Source of the DNA: Rhizodiscina lignyota
Lineage: Eukaryota; Ascomycota; Dothideomycetes; Aulographales; Rhizodiscinaceae
Assembly: GCA_010015805.1 (NCBI GenBank)
Contig: ML978129.1
Coordinates: 372,001-436,000, forward strand
Direction of reading: 5' to 3'
Length of the DNA: 64,000 nucleotides
A model generated the notes under the pieces. That model had not been told where the DNA came from. It saw nothing but the letters and a program-made list of their open reading frames with translations, and did no database searches. The position numbers were made by a program, and so were the translations under genes. Below, in pieces: positions 55,877 through 64,000 of this stretch (its first letter is position 1; every line of letters starts with the position of its first letter).

Positions 55877-58800
55877 TCACGCGGCAGACATGTCCAAGCC
55901 CGCGTTCTTCAGCCCCGCCATGAACGCATCCTTGATATCACCCTTGCCAGTCTTCCGCTTCTCCTCCTTCACCGGGGTATCGTGCTTCATCTGGTCCTTC
56001 AGCGCCTCCTCTACCATGTCCATGACCGCCTGCTCCGCGTTGCCGCCTTCCTCATTGCTTCCCTCCTCACCCACAACGCGCTGATCAAGCGCCAGCTTGG
56101 TAGTGCACATCTTGTGGATCTGCTCCTCAATCGTGTCTCGAGTGATGAGCGTGATCACCTCTACTGGACGCGTCTGGCCGATTCTATGCGCGCGGTTGCT
56201 CGCCTGGACGTCATCTTGCGGGTTGAACGACTGATCGAGAATGATGACCTTGTTGGCGCTCTGCAGGTTGATGCCAGTGCCGCCTGCCTTGGTGGTGAGA
56301 AGGAATACGGGGATCTCGTCGCTCTCATTGAAGTCCTCGATGAGGTCCTGGCGGTCAACGACCGGAGTGCTTCCGTCGATACGTGCAAACTTGATCTGCT
56401 CGGCTTGGAAGACAACCTCGAGAATGTCCAGGGTACTGTTGAACATCGAGAAGATGAGCGTGCGGTCGCCGTTCGCAATGTGCTGCTTCAAAAGTTCCAC
56501 CAGCTTCTTGACCTTGCCGGAATCCATGCAGTCCTCGTATGAGCAAGCCCATTCAGCAAGGACATCGTGGTCATTGCAAAGCTTGTTGAGCGAGCCGTCC
56601 GAAAAGTCCATCCACCGGTCGTGATTTCTCTCCCACTTCTGGCGGCTGAGCTTGGGGTCATCGCTACTCGAAGCGGTCTTTGCCATGTTAACGATGTCGC
56701 TTTCCTGGTATAGTCGCTTCAAACACAGCCGATGGATGGCAGCCAGGCGCAACGCCATCATCCGATTGCCGATCTTAGGGGTACCACTGTCTATGGCTTC
56801 CTGGAGATATCTCGCCTCCTCCTGCAGGATTTCGTTGTAGACCTCCTTCTGTAGCTTTGTCATGTCGCAATACTCGATCTTTGAGGTCTTGGCAGGCAGA
56901 TCCTTCTTGACTTGGTGCTTCATACGGCGGAGGATGAACGGCACCATCATCGCTCGTGCACGCTCGATACGTCGAGCGGAGAGTAAGGCGGCATGATCCG
57001 AATCCGTCGTCTTCGCCTTGTGCTTGAAGATGGCCTGCAGATCGTCCCTGTGCTCCTCGAACAAGTCGGGCATAATGAAGGCAAGTAGCGAGGTAAGCTC
57101 CTGCAAGTTGTTCTGTACTGGGGTACCAGTCAACAGAATGCGACATCGCGACTCGATGGCCATGAGGTCATTGTACCGCTTGGTGTTGCGGTTTTTCAGC
57201 GCTTGTCCCTCGTCGTAGATAATGGCCACGGGCTTGATCTTGTGTAGGAACTTCTGGTCATCCCTTTGCTTTGTCATGTCATAAGTGGTGACAACCACGT
57301 CGACGCTGTCTTCCTTAATGCTTGCCAGGATCTCGTAGCGCTGCTCTGGTCGCTCAGATTGCGTACCATGATACGCTACGACGTCAAGTTCAGGTGAGAA
57401 TTTCTCGAATTCCTTGATCCAATTGGCAATCGTTGAAGCGGGCACAATTACAAGGTGAGGGCCTTTAACACCCGTCTCCCTCAAATGTGTGAGGAAGCCA
57501 ATGATCTGACAAGTTTTGCCTGTGCCCATTTCATCTGCAAGGATGCACGATAGTCTCTTTGAGAACATGAGGCTTAGCCAGTTCAGGCCCACGATCTGAT
57601 AGTCCTTCATGGGAAAGTCCTTTGACATGATCGATGGCTGTGGGATGAAGTTGGTCTTCTTTCTAGCCTGGCTGCGTGGAGGTGTGCCGATCGGGGTGCC
57701 GATCGGGGTGCCAATTCCAGAGTCGCGAGTGGAGTTTGAATCGCTTGTAGAGCCGTCAAAAGTGGTCAGGTCGAGCTTCGCTTCTCCCTGAGAAGCCCCA
57801 TAGACATCGACCCCCCAAGTCTTCATGACACCAGTAACAGCTTGACCAAGAGCCTTGCACTCTGCCGAGAGCTCATCAATCGCTTTGAAAGCTGCAAACA
57901 TGTCCTCGCATTTCTGGACGATGTTCGTTTGGCCAATTTCTTTCGTCATCTTTTTCCCAGCCTTAGTCGTACGCTCAAGCTTGACGGCTTGAACATCCTT
58001 CATCCTCTTGAACGGACGAGCCTTGATGATAGCTTCAACGACATCCTCGGGCTGCTCAGACACGTCGATGATGTTAGCAGCGTCTTGAGTGTTGAAGAAC
58101 TCGAGAAGATCGCCGCCAAATGCATCGTCTTCCGACTCTTGCTGAAATCCAGAGTCATCGGCTTCTGACGCGATTTCGATTGTCTCCTGCGGTGGTGGTG
58201 AAGATGCGTGCTTGCGACCTTGAATAAGTCTGCGCCTCCTCTGAACGGGCGCCTCCTGTTTGGCCTCTTCTTCGCGTTCCTTTTCGACCTGGGAAAGCAA
58301 CGTACGATATGACTGATTCTGACTAATTTCCGGTCGGCTTATCTTTCTGTATTTATCATGAAGATTGGTGTGTTCATGCTTCTTGACAGTCTGCTTCATG
58401 ACAGTCTGCTTCATGTTATGCTTGATGGGTTGTGCCACGCCTTTCCGTGCAACAGGGCGGCGATCATCGTCCTGGTCTTGCGTGAGATCGATAGTTTGGG
58501 ATCGTGACTTTTGAGAATTCGACTTGTACAAACGTGCCTCATTCTCCTCTTCCTCCACCATATCTGTGAGGATTTTCATCGACTCTTCGTATTTTCCCTT
58601 TGCCTTGATAAGAGCATCCTGACACATGTGAACCGTTGCGGAAGGCAGCACCTTTCGCATTGACTCGACCTTGGTACGAATGTTGTAGTCCTTAATCTCT
58701 GCTATTGTGAGGTCGGGAACGTCAACCGGTCGAGCACGGGATGGTCCGGTCTGCTTCAGCTGCTTCGGAGGCCTCGTTGAGTTGTTGAATGAACTAGACG

Positions 58801-59443
58801 TGTTGTCGATTGTACGCTTTTGCGGGTTGTAGCCGAACTCTGCAATCGCCAGCTTATTCTTGAAGCTAGACATGTCATCATCGCCACCCTTCTGTGCCGC
58901 CGAGGACCACTTAGTGGGCTTGATATCCGAGTTGCGCGGCGCCAACTCGTCTTCGTCAGAGTCTCGATCTACGGGTGGATCATTGGTAAGGTCGATTTGA
59001 GAAGCCGAAGGCAGTTTTGGAGGTGGTCGAAATTTTGTGCCAGGCGGAGCCATCAGGTTACCGAAGTTGACAGGTCTCTGACGGGCTGGAAACATTAGCG
59101 GTGGTGATGTTCGTTGTGTGTACCCCTGTGTCCGCTGTGTGTTCTTCGCCGCAGGTGAAGTCTCGGGTACTCGTGTGATATCTCTCTTTCTCGCCTCTGG
59201 AGTCAGAACTTGTGTCGGCTGTGTGATGTGGTGCGGAGGAGAGGAGGGCACGGCGGTGAGGAGTTCCGAAATCAGCTGCGACTTTGTCACAGGAACCGTT
59301 GCGATAGTCTCGTGCCCGTCAAAGTCGTCGAACAAGATCTCGCCATCGTCGTTTTGCGAATCGTAGACAAAAGTGGAATCGTCTACATTGCCCTTTATAG
59401 GTGAGGAGCTCACGATGGGATCTGGATCTCGTCCGCGAGCCAT
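55877..59443 (-). CDS. FUN30: Fun30/SMARCAD1-type SNF2 chromatin remodeller
   Basis: A single exon of 1188 aa starting MARGRDPDPIVSSSP. The upstream extension has no ATG. This ATPase slides or exchanges nucleosomes, keeps silent chromatin and helps DNA end resection in the nucleus. The N terminus is disordered with a DLTNDPP SUMO-interaction-like stretch. A CUE-like ubiquitin-binding helical domain spans about residues 250-293 (VESMRKVLPSATVHMCQDAL). The SNF2 core has IVGLNWLSLM, Walker A LADEMGTGKTCQIIGFL near 634, IVPASTIANWIKEF, motif II YDEGQALKN near 742, LLTGTPVQNNLQEL, and the helicase-C motifs RIDGSTPVVDRQDLI, LLTTKAGGTGINL and RAHRIGQTRPV. Motif II has Gln where most SNF2 ATPases have His. 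A triple GTPI repeat precedes the core. The gene is divergent to VMA21. Confidence 0.93.
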   Translation of the reverse strand: MARGRDPDPIVSSSPIKGNVDDSTFVYDSQNDDGEILFDDFDGHETIATVPVTKSQLISELLTAVPSSPPHHITQPTQVLTPEARKRDITRVPETSPAAKNTQRTQGYTQRTSPPLMFPARQRPVNFGNLMAPPGTKFRPPPKLPSASQIDLTNDPPVDRDSDEDELAPRNSDIKPTKWSSAAQKGGDDDMSSFKNKLAIAEFGYNPQKRTIDNTSSSFNNSTRPPKQLKQTGPSRARPVDVPDLTIAEIKDYNIRTKVESMRKVLPSATVHMCQDALIKAKGKYEESMKILTDMVEEEENEARLYKSNSQKSRSQTIDLTQDQDDDRRPVARKGVAQPIKHNMKQTVMKQTVKKHEHTNLHDKYRKISRPEISQNQSYRTLLSQVEKEREEEAKQEAPVQRRRRLIQGRKHASSPPPQETIEIASEADDSGFQQESEDDAFGGDLLEFFNTQDAANIIDVSEQPEDVVEAIIKARPFKRMKDVQAVKLERTTKAGKKMTKEIGQTNIVQKCEDMFAAFKAIDELSAECKALGQAVTGVMKTWGVDVYGASQGEAKLDLTTFDGSTSDSNSTRDSGIGTPIGTPIGTPPRSQARKKTNFIPQPSIMSKDFPMKDYQIVGLNWLSLMFSKRLSCILADEMGTGKTCQIIGFLTHLRETGVKGPHLVIVPASTIANWIKEFEKFSPELDVVAYHGTQSERPEQRYEILASIKEDSVDVVVTTYDMTKQRDDQKFLHKIKPVAIIYDEGQALKNRNTKRYNDLMAIESRCRILLTGTPVQNNLQELTSLLAFIMPDLFEEHRDDLQAIFKHKAKTTDSDHAALLSARRIERARAMMVPFILRRMKHQVKKDLPAKTSKIEYCDMTKLQKEVYNEILQEEARYLQEAIDSGTPKIGNRMMALRLAAIHRLCLKRLYQESDIVNMAKTASSSDDPKLSRQKWERNHDRWMDFSDGSLNKLCNDHDVLAEWACSYEDCMDSGKVKKLVELLKQHIANGDRTLIFSMFNSTLDILEVVFQAEQIKFARIDGSTPVVDRQDLIEDFNESDEIPVFLLTTKAGGTGINLQSANKVIILDQSFNPQDDVQASNRAHRIGQTRPVEVITLITRDTIEEQIHKMCTTKLALDQRVVGEEGSNEEGGNAEQAVMDMVEEALKDQMKHDTPVKEEKRKTGKGDIKDAFMAGLKNAGLDMSAA
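57684..57711 (-). repeat. In-frame tandem repeat (GTPI units) in the Fun30 gene
   Basis: A 12-bp unit containing GCCGATCGGGGT occurs about 2.5 times and encodes IGTPIGTPIGTP in a disordered linker just before the ATPase core. The length keeps the frame. Copy number may vary between strains. Confidence 0.75.
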
Positions 59444-59811
59444 GCTTGCTCGCTTGACGAAAGGCGTTTGGAGAGGTTGGTGTTCAGTTGCGATTTCCAA
59501 ATGAAAGACGCTCAAAGAAATCGCCGCAACCGAAGGAAAGGATTGCTCCTGCGCAAACGGAGAGAGCAACAGGACAATGAAGTGAGTTCAAGTGCATGGC
59601 ACCAAAAGAGGATTGAGAGCAAGGGTGCTGCGCAGCGGCGGTGTTGAAAGTAGAGAAATGGAGGAGGTTGTGGAGCCCGTGCTAGCGTAAAAGTGCGGGA
59701 GGCGACGCGCTCGAGGCGCGACAGAGCGTGATCACCACTCAACCCCTGCTCTCTATATCTCTGCGTGCCTTTCTTTGCATTAGCTTCAATTCACCGGAAG
59801 TTCGTGAAACA
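59444..59811. promoter_or_regulatory. Shared divergent promoter FUN30/VMA21
   Basis: The two start codons are 368 bp apart on opposite strands, so promoter and 5' UTR sequences must be shared or interleaved. No TATA box is apparent. Confidence 0.55.
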
Positions 59812-60245
59812 ATGACTTCGAGATTTAATCCCAGAGATCCAGCGTCGCCTGAAAAGGACGAGACAGTCGATGCTGCGGGCAATTCTGTCATCGCTCCGGC
59901 GGTGCCCACGTACGATTCATTCATTGCCACACCCTCTTAATTTGGAAAAGGGATACTGAGAGACCGCAGACCAGTGATAGTCAAGCTGCTTGGATTCACT
60001 CTAGCCATGATTACATTGCCTATCGGCACATATTTTGCTACAGTCCATTCTATATTCAAAGGTGATATCCAGTCCGTGTTGCGATATAACGATATGCTGA
60101 AGACCTTTCAGGAAACCATACATTTGCAGGCGCCACAGCAGCTGTCGTGGCAAACATAGTCTTAATAGGCTACATAATCGTTGCTTTCCGGGACGATCAA
60201 TCAGAGCAGCAAGCTGCGGCAGGCAAGGAGAAGAAAACTGAATAG
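59812..60245 (+). CDS. VMA21: Vma21, V-ATPase assembly factor of the ER
   Basis: Vma21 helps assemble the V0 sector of the vacuolar proton pump in the ER and escorts it to the Golgi. The model has three exons (59812-59909, 59970-60061, 60112-60245) encoding 107 aa. The N-terminal 35 residues are polar. The spliced product then has KLLGFTLAMITLPIGTYFA (first membrane span), a short lumenal loop and TAAVVANIVLIGYIIVAF (second span), followed by a charged tail ending KKTE. The last four residues fit the KKxx dilysine signal for return to the ER, which this family needs. The first exon read alone stops after a few residues past the donor, so the gene is easily missed. Length and topology match known Vma21 proteins. 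Confidence 0.9.
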
Positions 60246-60971
60246 TACATGGGCGTGGGAGAGGACTGGTGTAACACTGAAGAGCTTCCCGCACTATTTG
60301 CTCTCTAACAGATGGATGATATACATGACAAGCACATGTCATGTCTGCATGGCACTGGTGGACCTCAAGAAGCGTTTCAAATTCTCATTTCAAATTCTCA
60401 GGCTTAAGTTGGAAGGCAAGAGATACCACTGCAAGGCTACTTTTCATGAATGTGGAAAATTGATTCTTGCCACGTCGCATATCTATGCAGAACGCGATTG
60501 TTCACATTCAACAACCTTTCCTGAAGTACTAGCTAGCTCAAGACGTCACAGCCGCTCTGTACTACAACCACCATCGTCGAAAGTAAGAAACTACAGGCGC
60601 CCTAGTACGAGTAGCCCCAATGGGGACCGATTCAATAGGGTCAGGAATGCAGAATCCACCCCGGCGATGTGTCCATACAAGTGAAGCTTCGAGGCCGTAA
60701 CTCGTGTCAATCCATGTCGGCCCAAAACCATGCACATCCTAGTCCTCAGTGATCAACCTCAGATGCAAAATGAAAGTCGTGTCCATCCCATTCTGTATGC
60801 CACAAACAAAGCCAGAAAAAAACTCCAGACTCCTGGTGACGGGCCCCAGCGTTGGTCGAGAGGTACAGTTCCAATGCAGGTAACATCACCATTACGCAAT
60901 TATGTACCCAAACCGTCGATGCTGAAGTGGAGCTCGTTCATTCTAGCCCTGCATATCGAAACAGGAGACTT
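60246..60971. other. Convergent intergenic region
   Basis: About 725 bp between the stops of VMA21 and the DUF2406 gene. One 167-codon frame spans 60181-60684 but overlaps the VMA21 end and lacks motifs. Nothing else is seen. Confidence 0.45.
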
Positions 60972-62587
60972 TTAGTTCTTGCTGAAGCGCCTCTTCAGCC
61001 AGCTCTTCTTCTTCTGGCTCGGCGTGCTCTGCAGCGCCGGTCTTGCCGTAACCTGCACACCGTCCTTGCCAGGGACATCCGGAGCTCCACCGTTCTCGCC
61101 GTTGAGAGAGATCAGCTTGTTGGCCGGCTTCTGTTGATTGCCAGTGTAGCTATGCGGAGGCGGCTGCAGAACCTGAGCACCTTGAGGTGGGTGGTTGAAG
61201 TATCCACCGTTTGGACCATTTCCAGGACCATTCTCGTACGATGCCATCTCTTCCTGAATCGGCCTCTTGAACGGAGCGCCACCAAATCCGGTGAAACCGT
61301 ATTGTTCGCCGGGATCCTGCTTCGGGGCAGCGTTGATGCGGTCGATCGAGCTGTTCTCGCTGCTTGGGTCGGTGTTGTTGGTCCACGGCTCGCTCTGACT
61401 GCCATTCGAGACGCCAGTGTTCACGGTATCCCTCGATCGCTGATAGCCTGGACTGGGATACAACGCTTCTCCATTGTTGTTGTACCGAGTTACGACAGGC
61501 TCCGAGTTCTGGCGCCTATTAGGCTTCATCTGACCGGGCGGTGCCATGGGAGGTCCATAGCCATAGTTGCCATTCTCGGCGTAGCTGTCGCGATTCTGAC
61601 CGTAGTATCCACCATACTGTCCGGCATATTGCGAGCCGGCACGTGAATATCGAGGTTGCTGTTGCAAGTTGTCGGCTGGATGAAAGAGCCAATTAGCGGA
61701 CTGGTCCAAAACACCCATGTTGCGCGCCAAGAAATGATAAACGGAGCTAGCTCCGCAGAGACGCGCGGCCAGTTAAGACAGCATCATCGTGTGAAATATT
61801 CATGTGAATAGTTTTTGAGAGGTGCTTTCTCGATCAATTGCAGCTTTGCGTGGTGAGAGCATATGAGACAGAAGTGGAATGTGTGGGGTTAAGCTCTTAC
61901 CTCCGAAGTAACTGTTGCGCCTGCTCGGATATCCAACACCACTATCAGAGAACATGCCAGTGTCTGTACACGCCATTAGCCCTTGAAACATTGTATAGGA
62001 TATATTGCAGTGGCATACTTGGCCGAGCAGTAGCCGAATTTCGCCGCTTGTATTCGCCATCGATAGCTGCCTCGAACGAACGAATTGTGTCCAGCGGTCG
62101 CTCCCATCGCGGCCGCGTAGGGTTGGAGAGGTCAGGTTCGGCTACTTAATGTTAACTGAAACAAGTCTTGTTGTTATGGAAGAGGAAGTGTCTCATACCG
62201 ATAGGATTTCCGAACGTGTCTACATGCTGAACGGAGCGAAGGGAGCCAATTGTCGAAGCCTGAAGGGCGGCAGCGACTGTCTCATCGTCAGTGAAATGCC
62301 AAAAATGTACGACTTGACGCAAGGCGGTGTGGCTGGAGCTGTGTGCATGTGGAGGTAGATTACGCACTTGGTTGCTCTTCGTTCATGGCAGCATTTGGAT
62401 TTGCTTTGCCAGAGATTGAAAGATGGAGGCGTTGCTTCTCCTCGTGAGTCTCTTTGCCGTGCTTGATCTTGGTGGGCGAGCCTGCTGAAGAAACACTCTT
62501 GTCGCTCCTCAAAGAGAACGCGCCTGACTTTGAGCGCGGACGCTGGGCCGGCCTCTCAGGCGTCTCGTCTGCGGCGGTGGCGGACAT
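60972..62587 (-). CDS. DUF2406-domain protein
   Basis: The model has five exons (62587-62368, 62276-62199, 62141-62019, 61963-61901, 61675-60972) encoding 395 aa, and every junction is in phase 1. The spliced N-terminal half carries the DUF2406 signature: LHLSISGKANPNAAMNEEQP, then ALQASTIGSLRSVQHVD and GNPIAEPDLSNPTRPRWERP, then LDTIRSFEAAIDGEYKRR. A Ser/Arg segment (SGVGYPSRRNSYFGG, possible phosphorylation sites) follows. The large last exon is a Tyr/Gln/Asn/Pro-rich disordered tail ending in basic KKKSWLKRRFSKN. Yeast relatives are small cytosolic or bud-localised proteins of poorly known role. Function is not assigned. The 225-bp last intron is unusually long here and could hide a short alternative exon. 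Confidence 0.82.
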
Positions 62588-64000
62588 GATTCAGCGATGA
62601 AATCACACGTTCCGGGTGTGCACGATGCAGGGTCTGCAAACGCTCGCCTGTGTTGCAGCTGGGAAATTGTGGGAAGTGCGCTGGGAATGCAGCCGGTTTG
62701 TCGATAGCACGGGCAGCGTGCTGGAACGAGCGTCGGTGGCTGGCTTCCCGAGTGACAGGTGCGGAGCCGTGAGGTGAAGCGATTGAAATGATGGCGGAGG
62801 CTGGGGAATGCAAGTAAAGCTCTCCGCGGGGAACGAGAGAGGTGGTGTTTTTGATAAGTTTGCGACTTAAGCAGGCGGCCGGCGCGGAAGAGAATAACGA
62901 GCGATTACGCGTGAAACTGCGGCCCGGACAGTGGTCGAGGCTCACAACAGGATCTGCGTGAGGTGTGGTGGAGGGTGGGGTGAGGGAGCTATGAAGTTTG
63001 GTGGAAGAACTGGAGCTGGTGCAGCGCGGCAGCCATTGATCGCTGCAGGCGCCAAACACGATCTCACTAATGCAGAACGTGCCAAGCCGCTTGTGCGATT
63101 CGGGCGCCTTCCCTCGCTAGCGCTGCCTGCTACAGAGCACGCAGATTCCATATTTCGCCAGCCAGAACGTCGCAAATTCGCCGGCGCGCTCAGAGTGTTA
63201 AGTCCACGCATTCCTCACCTTCGCAGCGTCTCGCACAGCTTGACAGCTCCATCCACGGCGCTGCAGCTCATAGCATCATCCCGCAGGCCAGGACTTGATT
63301 CCCGTGCGCATCATCCAGGAAGAGGCCTGCAGCTCACGCACATGCTCGCTATCCGCCCTCCAGCCGGCCTCTTCTGGCACCGACGAGCTGCCTCAACCTG
63401 CCACGTCCTTCACCTGTTGCAGGGTCCATTGCTTGCTCTACAGCATTCGAAAGTGCTTCATTCGCCTCTGCCGCCTCCAATTCTTCATTCTCTGTCCTGC
63501 TGCAAATTTTCTCCCGCGTCTTTCCGCCGTTGAGCGACATTTTCACAGTATCAGCGGTGACAACGCTTGCGTAGGCTGCCCCAACATTCAATAGGGACTG
63601 GGCCAGGGTGCCTTTCTAGCGTGGCCTTTTGCCTCTTTGCTAGGAGAGAGCCTATCAGGGCTGCGGGAGCATGTCAGCGAGAACCAACTTTTTCACCACT
63701 GTGCAACTTCATCTTGAAGAGAGTCGGATGTCGCAGCCAAAAAGAATAGGCTGATCCTTCCACTCCCCGCAGTGTCTTGTTTCAAAAAGTGGGACGGTTA
63801 TTGATACACCACCCGAACCGACGCTTTTCTGCACGTCAATTGCATGCTAACCTGTTCGCGCATCTCAAACCAGTCGACGCACCGCTGGACGTCGGCTTTA
63901 AGCTGTTTATGACAGGGTTCCGGAAGCGCCGGAACATATCAATGCTGCAGCTGAAGGGCGCCTTAAAAGCCATTCCCTCTTTCTGGCGCAAATCAGACCC
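62588..64000. other. Right edge, no supported gene
   Basis: About 1.4 kb, GC-rich at first. It holds the promoter of the DUF2406 gene. A 63-codon minus frame from the ATG at 63540 to 63349 has charged, helix-like composition but no motif. A neighbouring gene may start beyond the window. Confidence 0.4.

Noticed and set aside
59444-59569. N-terminal 42-residue extension of Fun30
   Set aside because: The extended frame has no ATG (it opens with TTG). The first ATG gives MARGRDPDP.
63349-63540. 63-codon charged minus-strand frame near the right edge
   Set aside because: No motif and no continuation. It might be a gene start but cannot be supported.
1-64000. Transposons, retroelements, virus-derived insertions, CRISPR arrays
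   Set aside because: I searched by eye for reverse transcriptase, integrase, transposase or capsid motifs, long terminal or inverted repeats and regularly spaced repeats, and found none.

Overview
This window is nuclear DNA from a filamentous ascomycete (Pezizomycotina). The gene set looks most like a Dothideomycete, but that placement is an inference from gene style and not a proof. The evidence for a fungus is the compact layout with genes on both strands, introns mostly 45-90 bp with GT..AG ends and CTAAC/CTGAC-like branch sites, and typical families: a HeLo-like/NACHT/ankyrin STAND receptor, a homeodomain plus C2H2 regulator, an NCS1 nucleobase permease, a Kre9-like GPI protein and a DUF2406 protein. 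I assembled 22 protein-coding genes from exons. All give open frames whose exon lengths sum to a multiple of three. I found no tRNA, rRNA, transposon, retroelement or CRISPR array.

Left part (0-20.6 kb). This part holds mostly housekeeping genes. On the left are the SM protein Sly1 (minus) and, divergently, a large CCCH protein that I read as a fungal PNUTS-like PP1 regulator. Then come an SDR, a tubby/LOR-like protein with a polyglycine tail, L-threonine aldolase with two possible starts, a Kre9-like GPI protein, the E3 ligase UBE3D head-to-head with exosome subunit Rrp4, a quinone oxidoreductase, and a class II aldolase.

Middle (20.6-38.3 kb). This part is looser, with intergenic stretches over 1 kb. 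It holds a homeodomain/C2H2 transcription factor, an NCS1 permease, a NACHT receptor head-to-head with a T5orf172 (GIY-YIG-like) protein, and an NmrA-type Rossmann protein.

Right part (38.3-64 kb). Here are a 1632-residue, largely disordered protein with histone-fold-like helices and four copies of a short DF(I/L)R motif, and a calponin-homology/coiled-coil protein ending in a calponin-type repeat. A PhyH-type dioxygenase lies divergent to an amino-acid/GABA-type permease with 13 introns. Fun30/SMARCAD1 lies divergent to a three-exon VMA21, and a five-exon DUF2406 gene follows. The last 1.4 kb holds no supported gene.

The genes do not form one pathway. The most informative local arrangements are the divergent pairs UBE3D/RRP4 and Fun30/VMA21, the receptor/nuclease-like pair at 29.5-35.7 kb, and the dioxygenase/permease pair at 50-55 kb. 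The most interesting single proteins are the PNUTS-like gene (3.5-7.5 kb) and the histone-fold/DF(I/L)R protein (38.3-43.3 kb).
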